Assembly (NCBI RefSeq): GCF_009184865.1
Contig: NZ_CP045096.1
Location: forward strand, 6,138,001 to 6,202,000
Reading direction: 5' to 3'
DNA length: 64,000 bases
Source: Streptomyces phaeolivaceus
GTDB taxonomy: Bacteria > Actinomycetota > Actinomycetes > Streptomycetales > Streptomycetaceae
The notes beneath the pieces are model-generated. The model had not been told where the DNA came from and made no database searches. It saw only the letters and a list, made by a program, of their open reading frames with translations. Both the position numbers and the translations under genes were made by a program. Of the stretch, positions 52,303-62,009 are shown piece after piece. Numbering within the stretch: position 1 is the first letter of the stretch; every line of letters begins with the position of its first letter.

Positions 52303-55278
52303 TCACGCCGGCTGGGCCTCGGCCTGCTCGGACGGCCGCGCCGGTGCGTGCTCCGCCTCCTGCATGAACTTCCAGTCCCAGACGCTCGTCGGCGGGTCGA
52401 TCGCCTGCCGGGCCGGACGGCTCGTGCCGTTGGTGTCCGTGGCCGCGAGGATCTCCCGGAAGACGAGGTCGACGGCGACCGTGCCGACCCGCTTGTCGGC
52501 GTCGCGCTGCAGACACACACCGGTGCGCAGCTCCTGGAGCGCCGCGATGACCTTGGGGTCGTTCTCCGGTCGCCCGAGCAGCGGGGCCACCAGTGACGCC
52601 TCCTGGGCGGACTTCTGCTTGAAGGCGAAGACGGTGTGGATCTGGTTGGCGCCACCGCTGCGCGCCTCGGAGTCCTCGATCTGGACCAGGTCGATCGCCT
52701 GCTGGGTGATCAGGACGGTGACCGCCATGTAGGAGCGGCCCTGCTTCAGCGCGCGGCGCATCAGATCCCGGCCGCTCTCCGTGGCCGTGACGACATAGGC
52801 CTCGTCGACGAAGAGAGCCTTGGGCCGCAGACCGACCTCACCTGTCACCGGGTTCTTCTCGTAACCGACGTCGAGCATCTGGCTGCCCAGTTCCACGACC
52901 GCCATCAGAGCCGTCGCCGCCAGGCGCTCCGCCGGGTTCCAGCTGCGCGGGTCCGAGGCCGCGGGGGACTGGAAGCCGCGCAGGGTGATGACCGTGCGCC
53001 GCTTGCGCATGCTGGACAGGGGCTTGGGCCGGTCCGAGAAGGCGAGCCGCGCGTAGGGCAGCGTCCGCAGCTCGGTGAGGAGCATCTGCGCCAGCTTCAG
53101 CTCCTTCTGGGCCTCACGGTCCCCCTCCGCCACCGCCGCGTCGTACGCCGCGACGACCTCGTCGACGACTTGCCACAACGTCGGGCGCAGGATGCGGTGT
53201 TCGGCGTCCCGTGCGTCCATACCGTGCTCGACGGCCTGACGGATGGCGGAGTTGTAGCGGCTGACGACCGTGGCCATCGCCTCGATGACGGGCAGCCGTA
53301 CGCGCTGGTAGTCCTCGTCGCCGAGGAAGCCGCGGAGCATCGATTCGGCGAGCAGCCGGCCGGCCGGTACGTCGCGGGCGATCACCCAGGGGTCGAGCAC
53401 GCCTGCCTGGCCCTTGAGAAGGTCGACCACCTCGGTCTCGTCCCAGAACTCCGGGTTGATCGGTTGGAACCGGCTGCCGGAGGTGCCGAGGATGCCTGCT
53501 TCGGCGTCCGAGGCGAACTCCGGGTCGTTGACCTGGGAACCGAAGCCCAGGTAGTAGCACAACTGTGCGAAGTCGGTCTTGGGGTCGATGACCAGGCAGC
53601 GCACGCCCGACTCCGACTCCTCGTAGAACTTCTGCAGCGCCAGGGAGGACTTGCCACCACCGGACGCGCCGACGATGGCGAGGCCACCGCCGTCGTTGCG
53701 GGCGGGACCCACGTGGAGCGAGTAGTGCACGGGCATCTTGCCGGCCCAGCCGACCAGGCTGCCGACCCAGCCCAGACGCCGTCCGGAACGCGTCTCGGGG
53801 TTGTCGCCCAACTCCGTTCCCGCGGTGGGCAGTCCGGCGCCCAGCTGCTCCACCTCCTGCAGGCGGAGATACGGGGCGATCGGCAGCTTGGGCGCGTCCC
53901 CCGGAAGCTGTGACTGCAGCAGCCGCCACTGCTGGCGCGTCGGGCGCAGCAGGGTGACCTTCAGGTCCTGCTTGAACTGCATCTCCAGCACCCGGCGCCG
54001 GCGTTCCAGCTCCTTGAGGTCGGGAGCGGAGATCGTGAACCGGATCTGCGCCTCCATACCGGGCATCTTGTGCTCTTCGATGTCGTCGACGAGATCCTTG
54101 GAACGGGCGACCTGGCTGGCCAGTTTGGTGTCCGGGCTGCGGCCCGAGGTGGCCATGTCCTTCATCTCGTCCATGAGGTTGCCCCGGATCTTGTCGGCCC
54201 GGTCCTTGAACCTCAGATACGGGATGAGCGTGAACCGCATGTCGATCTCGACCGGGAACTCCACGTTCTGCGAGGTGTAACGGGCCCATGCCGTCGACTG
54301 ACGGAAGCGGGTCTCGGCGGGCCAGTTGGCGGCGACCAGCGTCGTCGTGTAACTGGTCTGCCGTTCGCCGGAGATCTCGTCGTACTGGTGCAGGACGATG
54401 TGCGTCTTGCGGTTCTCGCCGGAGAAGTCGACGACCAGGTCGAACTGGTTCGGCCCCCAGGAGCGCGAGCCGAGCACCGGCTCGGGCGGCACCGGCAGGT
54501 CGCCGTGCAGGGGCTTGCGGATCAGCCAGACGAGCTCCTGACGGGTCAGCGGGGTGCCGCCGAGCCCCTCCAGGCTCTCGTGCACCTCAGTGGCGACCTG
54601 CGTCCACTCGGCGAGGAGGAAGGGGGACAGATACTCGTCCGAGACGCCGGTGGCCGACGCCGCCGCCCGGTCCGCCGAGTTGTGCACACTCTGGAGCAGG
54701 GACGGCTCGTCGTACGGCTCGTCGTCGCCCGCCATCACACCGCTCTTGCCGTTGCGCTTGAGCGAACCCAGCTTCACCAGCAGGATGTTGCGCTCGCGCA
54801 GGGCGCCGATGCGCTCCTGGTACTCGGCCTTGCGCAGGTTGTACGCCTTGTAGTTCTCCGTCGGATCCCAGGCGACCGCGTTCAGGTCCTCCGCCCAGCC
54901 CACCGCCGTGATCGGCTGGTAGACCTTGCGGTAATGGCACTCGACGTTGCGGTCGCCGCGGGCGAGGTTGAGCAGACCGCGTGCCGGTGCCTCTGCCATG
55001 GCCTGCAGCTCGGTGGCGTTCAGATACTCGTCGATGGCGGTGGGCAGCACCAGGCCGGTCCACACCGAGTCGCCGTGCACGAACAGCGTGTCGTCGGCGT
55101 AACGGTAGGGAAGGCGCAGGTCCTCACGGCGTCCGGCGGCCGAGCCGCCGGACGAGGACGTGCCCTGCCGCTTCGGGGCCCGGCCCTGCTCCTGGCCCTT
55201 CTTGCCCGAACCGGCCGCCATGATCAGGGCGATCACGAAGAAGGCGACCGCCGCGCCGAGGAGGATCAACAGGAACAT
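52303..55278 (-). CDS. VirB4-like type IV secretion ATPase
   Basis: This 991-residue ATPase has one N-terminal membrane anchor (LLILLGAAVAFFVIALIMA), a long VirB4-type N-terminal domain, Walker A IVGASGGGKSSLALQKF with Lys543, and the late Walker B region ALFVDEAYVVTATESGRDLM followed by VLITQQAID. VirB4/TraC ATPases drive pilus biogenesis and substrate transfer and are the signature protein of type IV systems. It sits next to small VirB3-like and VirB2-like genes in the expected order. Confidence 0.87.
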   Translation of the reverse strand: MFLLILLGAAVAFFVIALIMAAGSGKKGQEQGRAPKRQGTSSSGGSAAGRREDLRLPYRYADDTLFVHGDSVWTGLVLPTAIDEYLNATELQAMAEAPARGLLNLARGDRNVECHYRKVYQPITAVGWAEDLNAVAWDPTENYKAYNLRKAEYQERIGALRERNILLVKLGSLKRNGKSGVMAGDDEPYDEPSLLQSVHNSADRAAASATGVSDEYLSPFLLAEWTQVATEVHESLEGLGGTPLTRQELVWLIRKPLHGDLPVPPEPVLGSRSWGPNQFDLVVDFSGENRKTHIVLHQYDEISGERQTSYTTTLVAANWPAETRFRQSTAWARYTSQNVEFPVEIDMRFTLIPYLRFKDRADKIRGNLMDEMKDMATSGRSPDTKLASQVARSKDLVDDIEEHKMPGMEAQIRFTISAPDLKELERRRRVLEMQFKQDLKVTLLRPTRQQWRLLQSQLPGDAPKLPIAPYLRLQEVEQLGAGLPTAGTELGDNPETRSGRRLGWVGSLVGWAGKMPVHYSLHVGPARNDGGGLAIVGASGGGKSSLALQKFYEESESGVRCLVIDPKTDFAQLCYYLGFGSQVNDPEFASDAEAGILGTSGSRFQPINPEFWDETEVVDLLKGQAGVLDPWVIARDVPAGRLLAESMLRGFLGDEDYQRVRLPVIEAMATVVSRYNSAIRQAVEHGMDARDAEHRILRPTLWQVVDEVVAAYDAAVAEGDREAQKELKLAQMLLTELRTLPYARLAFSDRPKPLSSMRKRRTVITLRGFQSPAASDPRSWNPAERLAATALMAVVELGSQMLDVGYEKNPVTGEVGLRPKALFVDEAYVVTATESGRDLMRRALKQGRSYMAVTVLITQQAIDLVQIEDSEARSGGANQIHTVFAFKQKSAQEASLVAPLLGRPENDPKVIAALQELRTGVCLQRDADKRVGTVAVDLVFREILAATDTNGTSRPARQAIDPPTSVWDWKFMQEAEHAPARPSEQAEAQPA

Positions 55279-55323
55279 GGATAAGTCACCTTGCGGTCGG
55301 CGGTAGTTGGCGTCGGATGGTGG

Positions 55324-55809
55324 TCATCGGTCCCTCGCGGTGAAGGCCGAGCCACGTGCGGCGGCGGCCTGGCGCGCCGCGTCGTACCGCGCGTGCCAGC
55401 GCGGTGCGCCGGGCTTCCAGAGAATGACCTGCCAGTGCAGTTCCTCCGGCTCCTGGTCCGCGGCGAGCCCCTGGAGTCGTTTGGGCTGCAACCACCAGTC
55501 GGCCCACACGACCAGTTGGTGGCTCAGCGTGAGTGCCGAGGGCAGCGGTCTGCCCCAGACGAAGTAGACGGCCAGCGGCGGCCCGAAGTAGAAGACCGCC
55601 GTCAGCATCGACAGCCTGAGGAAGGGGAGGAAGGTGGACGTGGTGAACAACAACACGAGCCAGAACAGCCCGAAGCCGAAGGCCGCGCCCAGCGCGGGCA
55701 GCAGCAGACCCGGAAGCGGGATGTTGCCCCAGTTCCAGATCCGCTTCGGGCGGTTCACCAGGTCGGTGTGGTCGTATGCGACCAGTGGCGCGGGAGCTTC
55801 CTGCGTCAT
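55324..55809 (-). CDS. VirB3/TcpE-like membrane protein
   Basis: This 161-residue protein has two or three membrane segments (LPGLLLPALGAAFGFGLFWLV, FLRLSMLTAVFYFGPPLAVYF) and a C-terminal cytoplasmic domain containing HWQVILWKPGAPRWHARYD. Small proteins directly upstream of VirB4 genes with this layout are PrgI/TcpE/VirB3-like. ATG 55809 (MTQEAPAP) was chosen over an earlier in-frame ATG that overlaps the upstream gene. Confidence 0.65.
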   Translation of the reverse strand: MTQEAPAPLVAYDHTDLVNRPKRIWNWGNIPLPGLLLPALGAAFGFGLFWLVLLFTTSTFLPFLRLSMLTAVFYFGPPLAVYFVWGRPLPSALTLSHQLVVWADWWLQPKRLQGLAADQEPEELHWQVILWKPGAPRWHARYDAARQAAAARGSAFTARDR

Positions 55810-55846
55810 CGCTCCGAACTCCCCTAGTAGTGGTGGTTGAGCCGGA

Positions 55847-56107
55847 TCAGCCTTCGCCACCGATCTGGGTGCCCAGGGAGATGAGCACACCGGCGAGACC
55901 GCTCGCGCTGCCGATGATCAGCGCCGCCAGGGCGATCATGCCGAAGCCCTGGAAGGCCTCGCGCAGACCCTCGCCCTGCTTCATGGAGATGAGCATCCGG
56001 ATGCCGAGGATGAGGAGCGCGATGATGGCGACCGTCGCCCCCGCGGTCCGGAGGATGTCCTGGATCTCCGTGAACATGCCGTCCAAGGTGGTGGCGGCCA
56101 GCTGCAT
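55847..56107 (-). CDS. VirB2/TrbC-like small membrane protein
   Basis: This 86-residue protein has two hydrophobic helices (AGATVAIIALLILGIRMLI and FGMIALAALIIGSASGLAGVLI) joined by a short basic loop, the size and layout of VirB2/TrbC-type pilins. It has no obvious cleaved signal. A GAGAGGAA site precedes ATG 56107. It is the small gene expected beside VirB3 and VirB4. Confidence 0.65.
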   Translation of the reverse strand: MQLAATTLDGMFTEIQDILRTAGATVAIIALLILGIRMLISMKQGEGLREAFQGFGMIALAALIIGSASGLAGVLISLGTQIGGEG

Positions 56108-56184
56108 GGTGGTTCCTCTCACTGAATTGCTCGAATGTCGTCTGTCGTCTTACGGGTGGATGGGGACAGGAGGGGCTCCTGGCC

Positions 56185-57888
56185 TCAGTTCGTGCCGGAC
56201 TGCTCGTCCTGCGAGGACCGGTCGCTCGGCGAAGTGGAGGCGGCCGGAGTGGAGGGAGTGGCCTCGCCGGTGTCCGCCTCGTCCTCGGACGCCTCGGTCT
56301 GCTCGTCGTCGCCCCTGCCGCCCTGGGAGTCGAGCACGCCACCCCGGATGTCCTTGATGAACCAGCCCTGGGCCGTGTTCACCACGGTGATCCGGTACGC
56401 GCGCCGCGCGGTGTCGCCCTCCGGGTCGGCCCAGTCGACGACCACCCGCAGCTGTACGGCCTGCCCGGTCTTGTAGGAGTATGGAGCGGAGCCCTGGACG
56501 CCCTTCGGCACCAGCGCCACCACGTCGTTGACCTGTGGTTCGGACAGGCGGCCGGACAGCCCCGTGGTCGCGGTGAGCGTGGCACCCTGCGCGGTGAAGC
56601 GGGCCAGGGTGGTCCGGTCCGATTTGGCCCACGCCTCGAAGTAGCCCGGCAGCACTGTCTGTTGCAGCTGCTGGCCGAGGGCGGTGTCGACGGCCTCGTT
56701 GTCCCGGTCGACCTCCGGTACGTCCGAGCGAGGTGGCATGGGCATCTCACCGACGTCGCCGGCGACGCGTATGCCTTCGCCGGTCGTCAGGTTCTTCACG
56801 TAGACGGGGACGGTCAGCGTGGTGAGCCCACCGTCGTCCGTACGCACCTGGATGCCCAGGTAGCGTCCGTGGGTGCCGTACTCGGGAAGGTTCTCGCTGG
56901 TGCCGTCCCAGGTCGCCGTGAGGGCCTTGCGGGTGCCCTCGCCGCTCCAGCCGCATTCGGGATCGACGCCCGCGGAGGTGTACCGGGCGAGCGCCGCACG
57001 GCGGTCGGACGCGGTTTCCGGGGAGTAGGTGAGGCAGATGGTCGCGTACTGCTCGGCGAACGCGGCCGCCTGCTGCGTCGGGAACTCGGTGAGCCCGTAA
57101 CGGGCCACGTCGTCCGCGTCCAGACCGGCGGTGCCCGCCCCCGAGGACTTCCCGACGAGAAGTCCCGTCACACCGCACGAGCCCAGTGCGATCAGGCCCG
57201 TGGTGATCAGCAGGGTCGCGCGCAGGCCGACGTGGGTGCGGCGCCCGCCGGACCCGGGGGACGGCAGCCGACCGCCCGGCCTGGGCACGTCGAAGACGCC
57301 CGAGGGCTTGTGCGCGGCGGTCTTCCCGCCCTGGCCCGAGGCGCTGGTCGCAGGTCCCGCGGCCGTGGTCACGGACGCCGGGGCGGGAGCGGGGAGGGGG
57401 CTGTGCGCCGGTGCCGCCGTCTGCGCGGACCTTCCGGCCCGGCCGCTGTTCCCGGCGGCCGTCACGCCCTTCCGGCGCTGTTCCTTCGCCGCTTTCTTGG
57501 CCTCGTACTCGGCCTTGCGGGCGGCGCGGGCCTGTTCGCGCTTCTCCTTCTTGGACTCCGTCGTCGGGCGGGCCTCGCGCGGCGGCAGCGCCGGCACGGC
57601 GGCCTGACCCGCCTGGGGCGCGCCCCGGACCCAGGCCGCGGCGACCTGTGCGCGGGCCGCCTCGGGCGACAGTTGCCACGACTGCTGCGGCTGCTGCGGC
57701 TGCTGGGGCTGACCGCCCTGCTGGGCGTAGGCGGTGTGCTGGTCGTTGGACCCCTGCCCCTGCCCCTGCCCCTGCCCCTGCGCGGGCTCCTGTCCCTGCC
57801 AGGGCTGCTGGGAAGGACCGAAGGACCCGGGCTGCCCGGCGGGCTGGCCTCCGCCGACCGCGCCAGCAGAGCTGTTGTGGTCTGTCAT
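56185..57888 (-). CDS. TcpC/VirB8-like conjugal transfer protein
   Basis: This 567-residue protein has a Gln/Gly/Pro-rich low-complexity start (repeated GQ and PQQ units), a charged coiled-coil-like segment (SKKEKREQARAARKAEYEAKK), one membrane helix at about residues 222-248, and an extracytoplasmic half with two NTF2-like stretches (AAAFAEQYATICLTYS and QQTVLPGYFEAWAKSDRTTL). The layout matches TcpC-type conjugation proteins of Gram-positive bacteria, which are VirB8-like scaffolds. ATG 57888 was chosen over upstream Met codons because the upstream frame is not protein-like. Confidence 0.7.
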   Translation of the reverse strand: MTDHNSSAGAVGGGQPAGQPGSFGPSQQPWQGQEPAQGQGQGQGQGSNDQHTAYAQQGGQPQQPQQPQQSWQLSPEAARAQVAAAWVRGAPQAGQAAVPALPPREARPTTESKKEKREQARAARKAEYEAKKAAKEQRRKGVTAAGNSGRAGRSAQTAAPAHSPLPAPAPASVTTAAGPATSASGQGGKTAAHKPSGVFDVPRPGGRLPSPGSGGRRTHVGLRATLLITTGLIALGSCGVTGLLVGKSSGAGTAGLDADDVARYGLTEFPTQQAAAFAEQYATICLTYSPETASDRRAALARYTSAGVDPECGWSGEGTRKALTATWDGTSENLPEYGTHGRYLGIQVRTDDGGLTTLTVPVYVKNLTTGEGIRVAGDVGEMPMPPRSDVPEVDRDNEAVDTALGQQLQQTVLPGYFEAWAKSDRTTLARFTAQGATLTATTGLSGRLSEPQVNDVVALVPKGVQGSAPYSYKTGQAVQLRVVVDWADPEGDTARRAYRITVVNTAQGWFIKDIRGGVLDSQGGRGDDEQTEASEDEADTGEATPSTPAASTSPSDRSSQDEQSGTN

Positions 57889-58433
57889 CGAGTCGGTAAC
57901 TCCAGCCAGTTGATTCCCTGTCAGCGGTCGCGCCCGCATCACCGGGCTGTACGACGGGCCCTGGTCCGGCCAGGTGCGCTGGCAGTGTGACAAAGACCGG
58001 TCGCCGAACCGCTTTCCTTTTCCCGCCGGGGCCCCTGTGGGACTTGCCGGATTCCCGAAGGGATTCCCCGGGGGCGGAGTTGAGGAATCGGGGCGGGAAT
58101 CCGTGGGGGAGACGCCCTGTGCGGTCGGCCCGTCCTGGATCACAATGCGCGGGGCACGTCCGTCCGGCGTACCCGCATGTGCCCCCGGATCCGACAGACC
58201 GGGACCGCCGTGCGGATCATGTCGGTTTCGGCGCACCCGAACGACAGGCCCCAGGGGGTGTTGTGAAGGTCCCGCACAGCACCCACGGTGTCCGGCACGC
58301 ACTCTCGCCGCACCGGCCGAAGACCCAAGTAGCTCCGCTGCGAGGGCCTTCGTCCGGCACGCCGAGGGCACGCACCGGACACCGCGGGCACCGCACTGGA
58401 CTTTCGCAACACCCCTTAGGCGAAGGACGAGAG
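57889..58433. promoter_or_regulatory. Divergent promoter region of the secretion genes
   Basis: About 545 bases separate the minus-strand TcpC-like operon from the plus-strand genes that follow. Several frames cross the region on both strands, but none shows family similarity. It should carry promoters for both directions; I see no clear consensus pair. Confidence 0.4.
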
Positions 58434-59006
58434 TTGAGCGACCAGAACGGGCAACCGCAGATACCCGACCCGCGCGTCTGGGACACGGCCGCGCGGCAGG
58501 CTCCGTCGGTCCCCTCGCCGGCCCCTTCGGTTCCCTCGCCGGCTCCGTCGGTCCCTGCCCAGGTCCCGTCGGCTCCTTCGCACGTTGCGCAACCCACCCC
58601 GGTTCCGCAGATGTTCCAGGCCGCCCGGACCTGGATCGACGGCTACGAGCCGGGAAACCCCTGGCAGGCCAGGCTGTGCATGGAGACCCCGTACGGCACC
58701 TTCGTCCATCCGCTCACCCCGAACACCATTCCCGACCTGCTGGAGCCCCTGGTGCTGGTGGCGCAGGAACAGCAGGGCATGCCTGTGGGCTTCGAGACCG
58801 ATGAGGACCCCGGGCCGGTCGACGAGGACATCGACGACGTGGCCGACGAAGAGCGCTGGAGCCAGCGCGTTCAGGGTGGTCGGGCCGCCCGGCTGAGCGG
58901 CTGGTCCGCGGTCCACAACCTCTGGCAGCGCGAGGACCCGACGGCACGGATCGTCATGGGAGCGATCGTCGTCGTGGTGCTGCTGATCGGCGTTCTCGTC
59001 TCCTGA
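58434..59006 (+). CDS. Tail-anchored protein of unknown function
   Basis: This 190-residue protein has a Pro/Ser-rich segment near the N-terminus made of PSVPSPA repeats (about 24-48), a folded middle (RTWIDGYEPGNPWQARLCME, YGTFVHPLTPNTIPDLLEPL), an acidic stretch and one C-terminal membrane helix (IVMGAIVVVVLLIGVLVS). TTG 58434 follows AAGGA seven bases upstream. It is likely a cytoplasmic protein held at the inner membrane near the secretion complex. Confidence 0.65.
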   Translation: MSDQNGQPQIPDPRVWDTAARQAPSVPSPAPSVPSPAPSVPAQVPSAPSHVAQPTPVPQMFQAARTWIDGYEPGNPWQARLCMETPYGTFVHPLTPNTIPDLLEPLVLVAQEQQGMPVGFETDEDPGPVDEDIDDVADEERWSQRVQGGRAARLSGWSAVHNLWQREDPTARIVMGAIVVVVLLIGVLVS

Positions 59007-59205
59007 ACCCGGGCCCCGGGAGGGCTGCCGCGGCGAATCGGGGCGATCACGGGGCACGGGTGGAGGCGCCGCATTCCCTCTCCTCTCCCGCCCCTTTCCC
59101 GCCGAGGAAAACACCCGGCTCTTCTCGCGCGCCTCCCCCTACCGTGTCGGCGAGCACTCTGGCCATGCCGCCGCACGGCCCAGTACACGAAGGAGACACG
59201 GGAAC

Positions 59206-59874
59206 GTGGAGCTGCCTGCGGACGACAAGCGCACCGGGCTTCTGGCCCTGGGGGTGCTCGGCATCCTCTTCGTCCTTGTGCTCGTGATGTTCACCGTCTT
59301 CGACGGGGACGACGAAGGCGGCGAGGAGGACGGTTCGGCAGCCGTGGCGACCGGGCAGGCCGACTCCGCCACGGGGGGCCAGAACTCCTCGGACACGGAC
59401 GAACCGTCCGGCGGCGGACCCGCCCCGATCGTCACGGACGCCGAACTGTCCCGGGCCCACGCCGTGATGGCCCGGTACATGGCCGGGATCAACACGTACG
59501 ACCACCGCAGCGACAGCCGTGTCTGGAGCGACCCGCTGCTCGAACTCACCACGGACGACACACGGATGAAGCAGGTGACCGCCCTGCCGACCGGCAAGGC
59601 GTGGGACACCTGCGTCGTCGAGAAGTGCTCCTCGAAGGGCGATGCCGAAGTCGTACGGGACGCGGTGATCTCCGCCGACGTGACACGGAACAGCGGCCGG
59701 AGCGTTTCCAGCCTGGTGAAGGTGACGGCCGAGGTCACGGCGACCGGCGACACCACCACCCAGACCAACCGCTGGCTGGTGAGCGTCGAGGAGAAGAGCG
59801 GCCAGTGGGTCGTGTCCGGGTTCGATGTCTTCGGCCTCGGGGACGTCGGCGCCTCCGACCAGGCCGGGGAGTGA
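59206..59874 (+). CDS. Single-pass membrane protein, possibly VirB8-like
   Basis: This 222-residue protein has one N-terminal membrane helix (TGLLALGVLGILFVLVLVMFTVF), an acidic disordered linker and an extracytoplasmic domain with HAVMARYMAGINTYD and TTQTNRWLVSVEEKSGQWVV, a pattern seen in NTF2-like VirB8/TcpC domains. Two cysteines (CVVEKC) could form a disulfide. GTG start. It ends just before the cell-wall hydrolase gene, so the two probably work together in crossing the wall. Confidence 0.65.
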   Translation: MELPADDKRTGLLALGVLGILFVLVLVMFTVFDGDDEGGEEDGSAAVATGQADSATGGQNSSDTDEPSGGGPAPIVTDAELSRAHAVMARYMAGINTYDHRSDSRVWSDPLLELTTDDTRMKQVTALPTGKAWDTCVVEKCSSKGDAEVVRDAVISADVTRNSGRSVSSLVKVTAEVTATGDTTTQTNRWLVSVEEKSGQWVVSGFDVFGLGDVGASDQAGE

Positions 59875-59881
59875 TGTAGCG

Positions 59882-61957
59882 ATGGTGGCTCCCGCCGTAC
59901 TGGCGGCCGCCGCGAAGGCGGCCAAGGCGGCCAAGACCGCGCAGAAGGCCAAGCAACTGCTGGACGGTCAGCGCGGCAAGAAGGGCAAGAAGAAGCCCAG
60001 CCGCAAGACCAAGGGCGCGGCGGTCGGCATCCTGCTGAGCGGCGGCGCGTGTTTCGTCGCCGCCATCATGGTCATGAACATGGTTGGCGGACTGGGGGCG
60101 GGGAGCAGCAACGCCTCCTGCGCCGACTACGCCGACAACGCGAACGCGGGCAACACGGGCGCCGCGGCGGCCACCAACCCGATCATGCCGGCCGGCAAGA
60201 TGTACATGCCGAGCGAGACCGCGCGCAACGAGATACCCCCGAAGATGATCCTCGCGGCCATGCGTGCCGCGGCCAACTACGAGGGCCTCGACTGGACGAT
60301 CATCGCCGGGCAGATGTACCAGGAGACCAAGTTCGGCCAGGACAAGTCCGCGGCGCCCGGCGGCAAGAACTCCGCCGGGTACATGGGCATCCTCCAGTTC
60401 GGCAACCCGGCCTGGCAGGACTACGGCGCCGACGGCAACGACGACGGCAGGAAGGACCTCTACAACATCGACGACGCCTCCTGGGCCGCCGCCAACTTCC
60501 TGCACGCCAAGAAGGTCGAGAGCGCCCCCTGGCAGGCCCTGCTGAGCTACTCGGGCTCCAACGCCTCCAACACGATCTACCCGCGCGTCGTCCTGACCCA
60601 GGCGGCCCGCTACCGCGGCGAGCTCACCGGTGACAAGGACCTGATCGAGCGCTGGTACGCGCATCTGAAGGAGACCGTCGAGAAGAACCCCGACTTCCCC
60701 ACGCTGGGCCGGCAGTCGGACATTCCCGAGCCGGTGGGCAACGACGCGCAGGTGGGCAAGGCCCTCAGCATCGCCGCCTCGTCCCCCCGGGACTGGTCGA
60801 CCCCGCCGCTGAACGGCACCGCCAACGCGGGCAGCGCCACCGATGCCGTGACCACCGCGATGAGCCCGATCGGGTACACGGTCGCCGCGGACGACACCAC
60901 CGTCCTCGCCGCTCCCGAGGAGCGGCGCGACGGCTGGCAGTGGCCGATGAAGCAGGGCACGTACATAGCGGGGACGCCGTACCACAAGTCCGGCAGCATG
61001 TGGAGCCTCGGCTACCACACGGGACTCGACCTCGTGGCCCCCACCGGCACCCCGATCTACGCCCCGGCGGACGGCACCGTCGTTTCAGCCGGCCCCGGCG
61101 GCTCGTACGGCAACATGACGATGATCGAGCACAAGGACGGTGTGATCACGCTCTACGCGCACCAGGTCCGTATCGACGTGACGCGCGGCCAGAAGGTCAA
61201 GCGTGGCGACCGGATCGGCCTGGTCGGTGCGACAGGCAATGTCACCGGCCCGCACCTGCACTGGGAGGTCCGTGTACCGGGGGTGGACAACCCCTTCGTC
61301 GGCGGCCATGACTCGGGACCCGGCATGGTGGACCCCGAGGCCTGGGTGGAGGGCCGGCTCAGCGCCAACCCGGACTACGGGACGGTGCCCGGCTCCAACG
61401 AGCCGGCGAAGGACGCCCAGTACGCCGACTGCGCGGAGGAGAACGGCAGCGCGGCCGTCGCTCCCGACGGCGCGGGCGCCACCGGGGTGCTGCCCGACTC
61501 CGACGACCCCGTGATCCGGGCGGTGCTGGGCTGGGCCCAGCGCGGCCTCGGGACCCCGTACGTCTACGGCGCGCCGCGTCTGCAGGGCGAGAATCCCAAG
61601 AGCTTCGACTGCTCCAGCCTCACGCAGTGGGCGTACTACATGGCCAGCGACGGGAAGATCAACATCGGGAGCACGACGCGTGATCAGCAGCCCTATCTCA
61701 AGGCGTACGAGGTGCCGTTGTCGAAGGCGCAGCCCGGAGACGTGATCTTCTTCCGGCCCAATGGCGACGGGACGTCCGGACACGTGGGCCTGGTCTGGGA
61801 CCCGAAGGGACACCAGATCATCCATGCGCCGCGTCCGGGCAAGACGGTGTCCTTCAGCAAGTGGGACTACCAGGACGAGATCACCGGCGTGTACCGCGTA
61901 CCGATCCCCGAGGGCACCAACGTGGTCGAGGGAGACGGTCGCCGGGAGGCGGCCTGA
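59882..61957 (+). CDS. Three-domain cell-wall hydrolase (transglycosylase + M23 + NlpC/P60)
   Basis: This 691-residue VirB1-like enzyme has a basic cytoplasmic start, a membrane anchor at about 56-78, then a lytic transglycosylase-like domain (about 115-255; WTIIAGQMYQETKFG with the catalytic Glu, SAGYMGILQFG). Next is an M23 endopeptidase (about 375-505; GYHTGLDLVAPTG and GPHLHWEV metal ligands). Last is an NlpC/P60 domain (about 555-680; KSFDCSSLTQWAY with the nucleophile Cys, and GHVGLV with the His). Two or three such domains together are typical for opening peptidoglycan for a conjugative channel. Confidence 0.88.
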   Translation: MVAPAVLAAAAKAAKAAKTAQKAKQLLDGQRGKKGKKKPSRKTKGAAVGILLSGGACFVAAIMVMNMVGGLGAGSSNASCADYADNANAGNTGAAAATNPIMPAGKMYMPSETARNEIPPKMILAAMRAAANYEGLDWTIIAGQMYQETKFGQDKSAAPGGKNSAGYMGILQFGNPAWQDYGADGNDDGRKDLYNIDDASWAAANFLHAKKVESAPWQALLSYSGSNASNTIYPRVVLTQAARYRGELTGDKDLIERWYAHLKETVEKNPDFPTLGRQSDIPEPVGNDAQVGKALSIAASSPRDWSTPPLNGTANAGSATDAVTTAMSPIGYTVAADDTTVLAAPEERRDGWQWPMKQGTYIAGTPYHKSGSMWSLGYHTGLDLVAPTGTPIYAPADGTVVSAGPGGSYGNMTMIEHKDGVITLYAHQVRIDVTRGQKVKRGDRIGLVGATGNVTGPHLHWEVRVPGVDNPFVGGHDSGPGMVDPEAWVEGRLSANPDYGTVPGSNEPAKDAQYADCAEENGSAAVAPDGAGATGVLPDSDDPVIRAVLGWAQRGLGTPYVYGAPRLQGENPKSFDCSSLTQWAYYMASDGKINIGSTTRDQQPYLKAYEVPLSKAQPGDVIFFRPNGDGTSGHVGLVWDPKGHQIIHAPRPGKTVSFSKWDYQDEITGVYRVPIPEGTNVVEGDGRREAA

Positions 61958-62009
61958 CGGGACCGGGCGGTCCAGGTCCCAAGGGGCGGGGGGCCTCTCC
62001 GCGTTCGGG

